From Oscarella lobularis (lineage: Eukaryota > Porifera > Homoscleromorpha > Homosclerophorida > Oscarellidae): a stretch of 64,000 nucleotides of DNA. The notes beneath the pieces were generated by a model. That model made no database searches, was not told the origin of the DNA, and saw nothing but the letters and a program-made list of their open reading frames with translations. Position 1 is the stretch's first letter, and the number at the start of each line of letters is the position of its first letter. Position numbers and translations under genes: made by a program. The DNA is taken from the NCBI RefSeq assembly GCF_947507565.1, contig NC_089193.1, positions 372,001 through 436,000 on the forward strand, given 5' to 3'. Shown piece after piece: positions 46,347-57,869 of the stretch.

Positions 46347-49300
46347 ATGTCGTCCTTCATCTTTACTATTCCTGTCTTCTCGTCTCTTCTCTTTATCTTT
46401 ATCTCTCTTTTTTCTTACCTTCATCCACGAAAGTTTGACTCCTCTAAAAATCGTCGTCTAACCGCTTCCTCGTCCGGGAAACGCCAACATCAAAGGATTC
46501 TTTTAAGCGTTCTCTTTCAGTGTGACCGGTTACTTTTTGTGTCCTTCCTTGTTGCAGTCGTCTTTGCAAGATCTACTGATGCAGTCGATTCTACCTTTCA
46601 GGAATCTTGTAAAGGTCAGAATTATGTTCTTTTCTTACTTTTCCAATGAATTTGTTTAGTAATGTTAGTAGCTAAGCGCCGTCTTCTTACTTTTTCAATT
46701 TTGCATTATTTACTTTTAATTTTTTACAATATATAGACGCTGTTCTTTTGCCTATTTTATTTATTTAATTTTGTTTATTAGCTCGTGTTTTACTCGTACT
46801 AAGCGCCGTTCTTACATATGCAAATATTTGTATATATGTATACATGAGTACAGTCAATCCTCGATTATCCGAACCCCCATGTTCCAAGGGGTGTTCGGAT
46901 AATCGAAATTTCGCATAATCGAGGGTGCGTTAGAAATCGAACGTACTGTTCGAAGGAAGCAATTTTGGAAAATTGCCGTAATTTTTACGTCAGTGACGTC
47001 ATTAAAGCATAGCGCGTTAGCAAATTAAATCACTTGACCTTACATTTTGGTTTTGGATATTCGAGGGTTCGGATAAACGAGGTTCGGATAATCGAGGATT
47101 GACTATACTCATATTTATTACATATGTTGATTACGTTCATGTTATATTGTGACGTGTTTAGTAGACTCTTTTTTCTCTACTGAAATAAAAAATTTGCTTG
47201 CCAGCAAAGCGTGAGCAAAAATATGTAAAAGAAACCAATTGTATGTGTTGCAACAGAATACTAATAAAATTGGAGTTAACTCCAATGTGGTGTTACAATA
47301 TTAATATCTTAGAAATAGCAAATGCCAACCATTTTGCAAATTTAACATACAATATGCCTAATATCTTAAATAATAGTTACTGCCCGTTCCACGTAATACT
47401 AAGAATTTTCTTAGAATGCGACCCAGGTTGGATGTGTTATCTTTCTTCGTGCCTGAAAATTTCGACACAGCCTTTGAGTTGGTCTAAAGCAGCTGAAATG
47501 TGCTCTAAACAAGAAGCCCATCTATGGTCAATCGATAAAGATGATGCAGTACTCCGGGATTATTTAGATTCTTGGTTTCGTCAGACGGCATTTCTTATCG
47601 GATTAGTTAGCTCGCCTATAGCAAGAGGCGCCTACAGCTATCGGTGGTCGGACGAATCGCCGTTTGTCTATTCAAACTGGGAACTTTTGAATGCGCGCTG
47701 CGAAGACGATCTATGCACGACCATCATTCCTACCCGGAAAACAACCGGTTCAATCATTAATTGGATTTCCGTCGCCTGTTCGTCTCCAAATCAATTCATC
47801 TGCGAGAAACCAAAAAGTGAGGCTTGATCGTTGTTCAAGCTTTTGATGCATGCCGTTTTTTCTATTCTCAGAGCTGACGACAGCCGATGTGCGACTTGTC
47901 AACGGCGTTACGCCCAATCGCGGTCGCCTTGAAGTTCTTCTAGACGGTGCTTGGAGACGCGTGTGTATGGCGAAAAGCAGTGTCAATGTGAGTCAAACGG
48001 CGGTTGCAGTCTGTCGTCATTTGGGATACCCCGATGTTTTCTTTGCGCGTTCTTTGAATCTCTCCGGAGAAGGAAGCAAAGCGAATTTTTCTTTCTTTGT
48101 CGACTGTATGTGGATTGTAGATACTATCAGTTGCTCATACGAACGAGTGACCTGCGATTCGGATTTATTTATTTCTTGTCAATCCAGCAGAAAACATTCC
48201 GTTGGGGTGCGACTTGCGAATGGCTCTTTGCCCAGCGAGGGTATTTTGCAAATAGGGATAGGTGGGATTTGGAGAAACGTTTGTGGCGTTTTCATCGATA
48301 GTAGTACCTCTAATATCATTTGCAAGCATTTGGGATACGCCCGAGGATATGTTTCCAAAACATTCTTCCGTGGTGCATCTTTCAAATCTTTTGTAGCATC
48401 TTGTGATTCCTGGAATACTCCGTTTGGCGACTGCCGTTTCTTTGAAATGTCTTGTGATTCTTTTTCAGCAATCAAGTGCTTCAATGCAGAGTGGCAGGTG
48501 CGACTGGTCAATACTGCCGATAAAACAAACGTAACAGACGGAAATGTTGAAGTTTTTCGAAACGAAACGTGGACCTTTATCTGCGGCAGCGACAACAGCA
48601 AATGGGAGTTAACAGGAGCCAACGTTGCCTGTCGCCAATTGGGCTTTACAAAGGCAGCCTTAGCGTACTCGGAGGACCCAAAATTGACTTCAAGGAGCCA
48701 AAATCAGAATCATTCGTTTCTGACAGTTGCTTGCAACGGAAGCGAAATGTCGCTCCGAGATTGTGAGCACATGTCTTCGCAAAACCATTCGTGCAGGAAA
48801 GCTGTTGCAGTTTGCAAAAAAAATGAATGTGAGCCAAACGATTGTATGATTTTGGTGCAGGCTTAAATTTATTTCCTGCTTTAGATTGTCCCTTGGGATG
48901 GATTCTCTATGCGGACTATTGCTATGGTTTTTCGAAACTTTGGTTTATGGACGGTGAGTTGGGTATTAATGCAGGAGGATGCGGACGTACCAACAGCGCT
49001 AGCATAAATAGTCCACACGAACAGGCATTTGTGATGTCACTTCTTGCTGATGAGAGCGACGTTTTTATTGGCTTGAGACGAGAAGATGATGACGCGTTCA
49101 AGTGGATGAATGGAGAACCCTTGAGGTGTTTGTAATGAAGCTTAAAACAGCTTATTAATAGTTCACGCGTTTGCAGGTACGTCTTGTGGGCTCCTGAAGA
49201 ACCAATGTCTAATTATAAGTGCGTTGTGATCGACTTCCGTAATGGCTACTGGAAGACGGCCGATTGCTCTGAAAGTATTTCTCTGTTATGCAAGATTTCC

Positions 49301-52300
49301 CTCCGTAAGATATAGCGCGCTTCTCTTTTCATGAAAGACCTTATCTTGTCATTATCTTCTTTTATTCTAGGGGATATGGAAAACGGAATTCGTCAGGAAA
49401 CAGCTCCGTCAATGCATGGTCGATGTAGAAAGGACGAACTCTACTTCAAGAGCGCGTGCTACTATTGGTCCAAAGACGAAGATGAGCCGGTTTCACAAGA
49501 GGTTGCTCAGAATGAAAAGTGCCGTAGTCGCAATGCTGCACTAGTTTCAATAAGCACCGTATACGAAAATGCTTTCGTTGCAAAAGAAACTTCACCTGTT
49601 CCGGAATCACTCTATTGGACTGGCCTGGTTTACAATGATACGTCTGCGCAAGAAGCTTTTACATGGCTTGATACTTCTCCCGTCATTTTCACCAAGTGGG
49701 GAAAGTATGAGCCAGCATACCCAAAGAGAGAAAAGAAAGGCTGCGTTTTGTTCGGATCAGACGGGCGTGAGTTCGTTTGGTCTGTTTCAAACTGCTCTGC
49801 TAAGGCCCAATACGTCTGTAAAAGTAATCTGACGGGTACGAGAAGCAATACCTATTTACTAATCTTATTTAGGATTTCTTAATGAATCAGACAATTTTAA
49901 TATATTGGCGTCACCTGAAACTTTGCCCACTGGCGGTCAGTTCTACAGAACACCTTATGGGATCCTGATTCTGATATTCTTTTCTAGATGTCTACTCGTG
50001 TCCAAACGGTTGGACGATGATTGGCACTCGATCTTGCTTCAAACGCGTTTCTGAGAGAAAGACGTGGCACGATTCTATGATGGACTGCGAAATCATAGAG
50101 ACGAGAAGCTCTCTTGCCAGAATTCTTTCGGTTCAAGAGCAGAAAGAGCTAAGTTTGTATCTTCTCAAAGAAGAGGAGGAGGCTTGGATTGGACTCAATG
50201 ACGTATCGAATGAGGGATTTTATATTTGGTCTGACGGTTCTCCTTTAGTCTATGTAAACTGGACTTTGTTTGAAGCTGATACGAACTCGTCCTTACAGAA
50301 CGAACAAGATTGTGTGGCTGCGACAAAAAGTTTGTGGAAATTAGACATTTGTTCTAAGAAGAAGGCTAGTGTCTGCTTTACGCCTGCAACTCCAAGTACG
50401 TCGAGCGAAAGTTTAGCAAGATGTGATCTTTTTTGACGAGCTTTCTTTAGATTTTGATGAATGCTCCAACAACACTGATAACTGCCACGTCAACGCGACA
50501 TGTGAAAATACAATCTCTTCCTACATCTGCACCTGCAAACCTGGATTTATAGGAAATGGCACTAAGTGTGAAGGTAACTCAGATTTTTACATATCTTTTG
50601 ATAATTTGGGTTTACTGCTTAAGCTAACTGTGTTTTATTTCCTTTAGACTACGATGAGTGCTCCAATAACGCTGATAACTGCCACGTCAACGCGACATGT
50701 CAAAACATAATCTCTTCATACACCTGCACTTGCAAAGCTGGATTTACAGGAAATGGAACCAAGTGTGAAGGTAACTCAGATTTGGGTTATTCCAGTCATC
50801 AGAAGGGTATATGTACTTCTGCGTTTCTGGGATTCAGATTTAGACGAATGTGAATACTCATGTAAGGAGGAGAATCAAAATTGTTCGAATACACTTGGAT
50901 CGCATGAGTGCGGTTGCTTACGTGGCTGGACTATGAATGGCAGTCGCTGCGTCGATATAAACGAATGCAATTTAAGAGACATATGTCATTCTCAGGCAAA
51001 GTGCATAAATGAGCTTGGCTCTTATCAGTGTGAGTGCCTACCTGGCTGGACGGGAAACGGTCGGATCTGCCTCGACATCAACGAGTGCAAGCTGAATTAT
51101 AATAACTCATGCCATTTGAGAGCAAATTGCACGAATTATGAAGGAGGGTATAACTGTACGTGTCTAGAAGGCTGGACTGGGAACGGTAGTTTTTGCGTGG
51201 ACGTCAACGAGTGCGAGATGAACAACTTGTGCCATTCGCAAGCTTATTGTACCAATCAAAATGGCACCTACAACTGCACCTGTCGACCTGGCTGGAACGG
51301 AGACGGATTTTTTTGCAGTGAAAGCAAAGGTGCGACAGCGGGAAAAGCCGTAGCAAATATACTATTTCTTATATCTTCTTTCAGTTTCTACAGACGAGTC
51401 AAACTCTCAATGGAAAATTATTCTTTCTGTGGTTTGCTCCTTTACTTTTGTCGCTTTTGTTATCATCGCTTGTGTTGTTTATGCCCGCCGCAAGGCTTTT
51501 CGCCTGAACAGCTTTGGATTAGACTTCGCCGAACCGTCTGACAAATGGGAAGTTAACTCTGGCGACATGACTCTTCTCGAAAAGCTGGGTGACGGTTTTT
51601 TCGGCGTTGTTTACAAAGCATATCTTTACCATAGTCTATCTGAACGTATCTCAATGCTAGCTCGAAAAGAAAGTAATTCCTTGAGCTATGAGAAGTCGGT
51701 GGTCGCATGTAAAATGCTCAAAGGTGAGTTGTATATAAACGTGTGCGTTTGTGCTCTTTTCTCTTTTGAGTTTTAATTACGCTAATTTATTACGATTATT
51801 TTAGAGAAGAATCTGGCCGAAGAAGAATTATTGGATGAAATCAAATTGATGAAACGAATCGGGCAGCACCCACATATCGTTAGCCTGCTCGGATGCATTA
51901 CAACATCCAAGCCCTTCTGCCTCATTGTTGAATACTGCATTAATGGCGATTTACTCAACTATATTAGAAAAGGAAAAATCAAGGTTTGTTAGTTAGCATA
52001 TGTAGATAAACGCACACATCTGCAGTACAGCTTTATTCTGTTATTGTTAGTGTTCAGATGATACTGAACAGCATTCGAATGAAAGCGAATTGAAGTGTGA
52101 AAGCTTAAGCGAGGCGTGTGATTTTTCATTTATCGTTTCTAGTTAATCATGCAACTAACTGTTGTCGTTCTAGGATGACACGCCAACGCCGTCGCCTGGT
52201 TTGAGCGCACATAATCATCAGTGGCGTGAGACAAATGAGGAAGATTCGAGTGAAGTGAAAAACGTCGTTGATGGTAATTAAAGATTCGATATAATGAGCC

Positions 52301-53281
52301 GAAAGAAAGCATTTGCATATTTCATACAGATGAAGGAGATGAGGAGAGGAAAGTTGAGCAGGATTTTAGTGCTCGTGACCTCATGTCATTTGTTTGGCAA
52401 ATTGCATCCGGAATGGTATAAATTTGTTTGAATAGTTATAGTCGTGCTACTTAATTTTTTCTGGAATTCCCAGGAATATTTGTCTGGAAAAGGTTTGGTT
52501 CATCGCGACTTGGCCTGTCGGAACGTGCTTGTTTGCGATGATAAACTACTCAAAGTGTCCGACTTTGGTCTAACGAGATGCGTCTATCACGACGGTGCCT
52601 ATTGTCAAAAAACCACGCGACGTCTCCCACTTCGTTGGATGTCTATCGAGGCCATAACGCAACGTCTCTTCTCCGAACAAAGCGACGTGTAAAATTGGTA
52701 TTTGCTCCACTAAGTGAAATTTGAGTCTTCTACGTTTTAGATGGTCTTTCGGAGTTGTTATGTGGGAAATATGTACTCTTGGTGAGCTTATCTCTGCAGT
52801 TTTCTTTCTTCGAGACTTCTGCATTTTAGGCTCTTTTCCCTATCCTTGCGTTTCGGGTGGAAAGCTTTTGTCGCATTTGCGTAGTGGCAATCGGCTAACC
52901 TGCCCAGAAAACTGTTCCGCTGAGCTGTTAGTATTTATGGTAATGAAAACGATTTTTTTCTGATTTTCCTTCATTAGGTACAAAATAATGTCTGCTTGTT
53001 GGAGCGCCGATTCTGAAAATCGCCCGGCGTTCAGCCGTCTTACGCAGCTACTGGGCAAAATGCTTGAAGCCGAAAATCAGAGCCAATACATCGATTTTGA
53101 TGCTACCAGTTCGCTTTCTTCATACGAAATAGAATCACGAAGCGGAAGGAGGGAGTCAAAAAGCGTTGACGAGGATTTGTCTCTCAATAGTGTGACCCAG
53201 GTAATGGTTCGCGGCAAAGGCGATGATGTCAGATACGTTGCTGGTTCCGCCACATCGGCAATTGCTGAAGCTTACGTGTGA
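46347..53281 (+). CDS. Receptor tyrosine kinase B: CLECT-SRCR3-CLECT3-EGF6-TM-TyrK
   Basis: Nineteen exons: 46347-46614, 47415-47816, 47872-48828, 48885-49125, 49177-49304, 49371-49823, 49873-49935, 49988-50395, 50451-50573, 50648-50770, 50838-51329, 51385-51723, 51805-51983, 52174-52273, 52330-52415, 52474-52688, 52741-52781, 52830-52926, 52978-53281; frame is kept and gives about 1672 residues. Domain order equals receptor A, with six EGF instead of seven; exons 9 and 10 are near-identical EGF exons. TM (about 1230-1252) is followed by the kinase: [55 protein letters not shown]. The donor of exon 18 is GTTAGT, chosen because it restores the ELYKIM motif and phase. Intron 1 (800 bp, long for this locus) holds a MITE. 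It should be an active surface kinase; ligand unknown. Confidence 0.88.
46850..47104. mobile_element. Pogo/Tigger-like MITE in intron 1 of receptor B
   Basis: Terminal inverted repeats CAGTCAATCCTCGATTATCC and GGATAATCGAGGATTGACTA (one mismatch at the tip), flanked by TA on both sides. Internal copies of TTCGGATAA occur near both ends. The length (about 255 bp), CAG-type end and TA target are those of pogo-superfamily non-autonomous elements (established for that superfamily). No coding capacity. Confidence 0.75.
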
Positions 53282-53689
53282 GACCCATTCAAAAATTTCC
53301 TTATTTTGGGTGGTGCAGTTGATTATGTTGCATGGCATGGCTAGATTAGCATTTGATGGACTCGCATTTGTCCTTGATTTGTTTTGATGTTTTTTCCTTG
53401 CGTGTGTTCAAAGTCTTTAGCGGAACGCTCTAAGTGATCATGAGGCAGAAGGAATCAGATTGACTAATAACGTGTCGAAAGGATTGAATTCCGGCCGTTA
53501 ATAATCGACTAATCACATACGCATGAAAAAATTTAAACACCCGTTCGTAAATGCTGATAACTAATCGAAAATTCATTTGCCCAAACAACTAAAACAACCC
53601 TCCGTTCATTAATGTAGGTTTACGTTCAATCGACTAATCACGTGTCGAAAAGACTCAAGTAAATATTGCTAACGTTTATTCGACTTCTT
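53282..53689. other. 3' flank of receptor B
   Basis: Presumed 3' UTR and spacer; short repeats of AATCGACTAATCACxT occur at about 53465-53645. No gene seen. Confidence 0.4.
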
Positions 53690-53945
53690 TTATGCGGGTG
53701 ATCTTTTTTGCCGGCGGTATGAAAGATCACCGGTATAAAAGATCAGCAGGCAACACCAGGCAACCGTAACTCGACCTAAGCGTAGGAATGGTCAGCAGAA
53801 GCCCCAGTGCCGCGGACAGCATGGAAGGCAAAGAACCATGAGAGGCATGTCACGTCATCTCTACGTGGCTCTACGTAACGATGACGTCATGATCTCTTTT
53901 GCATGTGATCTTTTATGCAGGTCTCACAACCGTCTCGACGAGAGA
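53690..53945. repeat. Relic of the 32549-34070 element
   Basis: Contains GATCTTTTTTGCCGGCGGTA, AAGATCACCGGTATAAAAGA and CTACGTAACGATGACGTCAT, all also found in the arms of the 1.5-kb element. The copy is short and rearranged, with no matching second long arm. Confidence 0.6.
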
Positions 53946-54034
53946 ATTTCTTATTCAATTTTCATGTACGGCTCCTTCTTCACGTCTGCAAAATTCATTA
54001 TGAAGACGTTGATAAAAATAAATACATCACGTTA

Positions 54035-54770
54035 CCAAGATGAAAATCGCTAAGGATAGGCCGAACAAAAACAGCAAAGAGGAGGTGGAGTCAACACCAC
54101 CACAGACAATGACGTCAGTAGTCTCGTCGTTGTTCTGTGCACACAATGACATGTGTGACACCAAACTTTTTCCAATTGTAAATCGACGTCCATCTTTACA
54201 AATAATCAATAAAAAATCAATAGAAGTAAAATTAGAACAACCTGATATGCTTTGGAATTGTCACAATCCAGAACGTAGACATAGACAGAATTTGTTTTGT
54301 CAACCATTTGACCACCAAAGAGAAGACAAATTGATTCGTCTTCTAATCCCTCTGTCACTAATTGACTAATTGTATGATGGTGTCTTGGTGATGGTTTTAC
54401 CTTGAAATCAATGATTGTCCACAACTAAAAATATTGCTAAACAGATTTATTATTTATTTAACTAAGCAGGTTTACTTTGTGATTAAAATTTATTAAAATA
54501 GAGTGAGATTCTTTCTCCTTGTCTCTTCCATGAAGTAATGCTCGATGCTCTTCAATGGTTTCCATTGCAGCAAAAAGAAGTGGTTTTGGTTGTGTTCCAC
54601 TTAATTCAAAATCCAACCCTATTTCTACTTTATATTTCAAATAATTATCAAATTTATATTAAATCGAGTCGCCTTTTTCATTTCTTTCTTCAAGTCGAAA
54701 TTCATAAATATCATTACTCCAGTTGTATTCATCCTGGTTCGAAATCGTGAGCTGTTCACAGAAAATACTT
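54035..54770 (-). pseudogene. Kelch relic related to the 27387 gene
   Basis: Three pieces read down the minus strand. About 54770-54490 contains NDIYEFRLEERNEK, matching NDELYEFIFEKNREK at the end of exon 1 of the kelch-kinase. About 54425-54240 contains SICLLFGGQMVDKTN, a kelch blade. About 54190-54045 contains DVIVCGGVDSTSS. The last piece needs a frameshift to follow its own beginning (VWCHTCHCVH aligns with PIWLHTLHSV of the paralogue in a different frame), and the first is followed by TAA. It is a decayed partial paralogue. Confidence 0.55.
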
Positions 54771-54939
54771 CGAAACGAAGCCCCACCTATATCAGTGTAG
54801 CGCAGACGGACTTTTCCTTCTCTAGAGACACATTGGAATCACTGGTTGCAGAAGCGCTGCCTCCTGCGAAGAAAACTCGGTCTTCAACGTGCCTTTATCC
54901 GGGTAATGGTCCTTCGTCGCGTCATTGAAGAGTGAGCCT
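54771..54939. other. Spacer
   Basis: No feature recognised between the kelch relic and R2 copy 3. Confidence 0.4.
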
Positions 54940-55400
54940 TTGTAACTGAATTTTTTCGCAAGACACGATTCGGACATATTGGAATACCTTTCAAATTACT
55001 TTTTCTTTGTTGTGAAACCTTCACGAAAAAGTGAGGCTCCCTAAGGGGTCTCACAAGCAGTTTTTCTCATGCGAAACGTAAGGTAAGGCTCGCAGACGCG
55101 AGTTGATTTTTGTGTGTGACGGTATCTCCAAGTTCTACACTTAGACGGTGAACTTGACGCGTCTCAGTGCTTCCCCATCGCCCAAGGGCCGAGTTTATCC
55201 ATCGCTCTTTCGAAGCTCGTCTTTCCTCCGTCGTATGTCGAATTCTTTTCTCCGTTGACCGAATAGAAGCTAAGACGTTGATCTTGATATGGTCCTGAAG
55301 TAAAGAAGCAAGCGATGTTCACAACGGCCACGGCGAGCAAAAATCCCGTGGTCCGGGTGTTGATGAACCCTCATAAGGGGCCTCAATAACCTTTTGTCAA
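54940..55400 (+). repeat. Repeat R2, copy 3
   Basis: Shares GTGAGGCTCCCTAAGGGGTC, TTGACGCGTCTCAGTGCTTC, GAAGCTCGTCTTTCCTCCGT, GATGTTCACAACGGCC and the tail GTGGTCCGGGTG...AAGGGGCCTCA with the other R2 copies. Confidence 0.65.
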
Positions 55401-55624
55401 CTTTTCTTCTGATTCGCCATCATCGTTGTCTTAAAAACGGTAATGATGAGGTAACGTATGGCTTTGGTTTTATTTTTAGACACAGGTTGTCTACCATTTT
55501 TTGAATGTTTTATGCTGAGAGCTTGGAAAATCTAAACATGCTTCTTTAGTGGTTTCCCTCAAGGGACATTACCAACATATGTAAAAAATTACCTCGTATT
55601 TCTCGCCGAGATGATTAATTAATG

Positions 55625-56090
55625 CTAATGGTAGCAAGGCTGACGTCGTCGTAAAATTCGTCGACTGCCGCTATGGTGTTGAGGCACACCGACACTGCGC
55701 TGGCGGGAACTTTGCTCCTAACCTTCATCATGTTATTAATTTGAGGACTGTTTTCTGATGGTTGTAATGGACTATGGCGCTGAAGTCGTGGTACAACGCC
55801 GACTTGTCGGTTTAAGTGAAGAAGAATGCTACTGCGGCAATTGAGTATCTACACAGCGGCGACTTCGTGCATGGCGACGTCTGAGTGTGTTGACGAATGA
55901 AGCGTCAAACTCGTCGACTTCGACTTTGCAGGAAAAGCAGGATAAGTTTGCTACCCGATCGCGAGCAACCTGAATGACCATGTAGCAAGAGAGTGCAATG
56001 CAATCTACCCGTGACGATCACGACACGTTCATGTTGCGCCAAGTCATGTTCACTTAGGTGATGTTCCGTTGAAAGCGTACTGAAAAAAAA
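55625..56090 (+). pseudogene. Protein-kinase-like relic
   Basis: Fragments in several frames: KADVVVKFVDCRYGVEAHRH (VxVK lysine strand), LMVVMDYGAE (hinge), AIEYLHSGDFVHGDV (catalytic loop with HGD) and VKLVDFDFAGKAG (DFD in place of DFG). Stops and frameshifts separate them. The HGDV plus DFDFAGKAG pattern resembles a divergent kinase type distinct from the receptor kinases here. Clearly not translatable as one protein. Confidence 0.65.
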
Positions 56091-56606
56091 TCTGTTGTAC
56101 GTCTCTTAATTAATATGTTCGACATGAACATATTTTTATCGTAAAAGACAGCTGACGATGATGTCAAGGCTGAACGACGAATGAATGAATCGCTCGTAAT
56201 TCATTCAGGATTAGTCAGAAGCAAGCCCAACGTTACCTTTTATCTGGTCTCCGGTGAGGGGGTAGTTATTACCATTAATTAATTGATTAGGTCTGGCGTA
56301 GCCTCTGACCCCAGGTATCTGAGGCTAACTCTGGCTCCCACTCTACGTGCGATGCTGCCACCTATTTATCGCGCTCAGAACTGTTAAAACAAAAAAGAAT
56401 AAATTACACCGTAAGTTCAAGATACACAAAAACCGCAAAAATTGTTTCCAGTTAAACCGGCTATACGGGCACCCGTCTACCTATACCTATAGTGCGTTAA
56501 AGACTCGGCGCCGAACTGCGCCGAACAGGATTCGAGTCGCTGCTAGGCTGGAACGAAAAGCCAAAACGGTTCCATTCTCATCATTCTTGAATATAGCGCG
56601 GATCCA
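56091..56606. other. 5' flank of TSP1 gene
   Basis: No exon recognised. A small inverted motif TAGCCTCTGACCCC...ATCTGAGGCTA at about 56299-56327 recalls the TAGCCTCGG element ends. Confidence 0.4.
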
Positions 56607-57835
56607 ATGTCGAAGTGTTCGATCGTCGTCTTCGCTCTCACCCTAACGTTGAGCGCGGCTCAAACGTTCGAATGGTTCGCCGAATCGCCGAGAAATTGCG
56701 CACGCGATCCGACACAATGCTGCGGAAGTGCGTGCCGAGGCGATCGCGACGTGTACTGTCGCGTTCGCGGCACGAACGCACCCATTTCGCCACTTTTCTG
56801 TGCGGACACACCCAACCCGTACTCGTCTCGCGTCGACTGCAACGAAACCGAATGCCCACGTGACTGCGTCGTAAGCGAATGGAGTTCGTGGGGCGCTTGT
56901 AGTGCCACGTGCGGCAATCTGACGACCGAATATCGTTCGCGACGCGTTTTCGTCCCTCCAGAAGCGGGGCGTTCCTGTCCGGATCTCAGCCAGACGCGTA
57001 AATGTCGAAACGCGACCTTACGTCTTCCTTGCCCCGCCCACATGGCTTCGTCTTCAACCGCATTTATTTCGTACTTATGGAGACTGGGACATTGGAGTTC
57101 CTGTCTATCTATCGGCAGAAATGGATCCGATTGCGGTCTCGGATTGATATTTCGCGTTGTAAATTGCGTCGCTACCAACGAGAGCGTTGTTGAAGATACT
57201 AAATGCAAGTCTAATCGACGCGAAACGTCTCCGATCAGTCGACAAGCATGTAATTTCCGTGCAATTGCCAAGTCGATCAGTGGTCGCCGTGGTCGAATTG
57301 CTCAGCAGAGTGCTACACGAATTCTTCAAGCTCTCATTCTTATTTACCATATCGCGAACGCACTCGATCCGTCATTCGAACGAGTCAATTTGTCAGAACT
57401 CCGTGCCCAGCTCTTTTTGAGCGACAATCCTGTGACGTCGATTCCCTTCCTGATTGCCCGCGTTATGAGTGGTACAATACTTCGTGGTTCGACTGTAATC
57501 TTGACGTCGCTGGCGCCGTCTTCTGCGTCTTGGAAAACGACCCAACTAATACCCCCGTTGGCGATCGTTTTTGCACGGGCGAATTTCTCCCACCTGGCGC
57601 TATAAATACCGCCGCTCCCGTCAAACCTCTCACAACTCGTCCCTGTCAAATTCTTTGTCCTCAAGACTGCGTTACGGGAGCGTGGTCCGAATGGGGTCAA
57701 TGCTCGCGTAGCTGCGGCGAGGTCCGCGTACGACGTCTCACGCGACCGGTACTGAAGCCGTCGTTAAACGGCGGTGCACCGTGTGGCGATCTCAGTGAAG
57801 CGGCGCCATGCGAGAGGATCAATTGCACGTTTTAG
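56607..57835 (+). CDS. Secreted multi-TSP1 protein, apparent frameshift
   Basis: Begins with a signal peptide (MSKCSIVVFALTLTLSAAQ), then a Cys-rich segment and a thrombospondin type 1 module (VSEWSSWGACSATCG). A degenerate second TSP1 (RLGHWSSC...DCGLGLIFRVVNC) follows. Near 57258 the coding frame changes by one base: up to QACNF one frame is used, from CNCQVDQWSPWSNCSAEC another, which then runs cleanly through ENDPTNTPVGDRFC and a last TSP1 (TGAWSEWGQCSRSCG) to TAG at 57833-57835. A one-base deletion (real or error) is the simplest cause; no intron fits. TSP1 repeats bind matrix glycans and proteins. The first and last modules match the canonical Trp/Cys pattern. Confidence 0.65.
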
Positions 57836-57869
57836 TTAATTGGACGCTATAGCGCCTGTTTGCCTTTTG

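Noticed and set aside
56638-57271. Long antisense open frames across the TSP1 gene
   Set aside because: Shadows of the Cys/Arg-rich sense frame; no domain.
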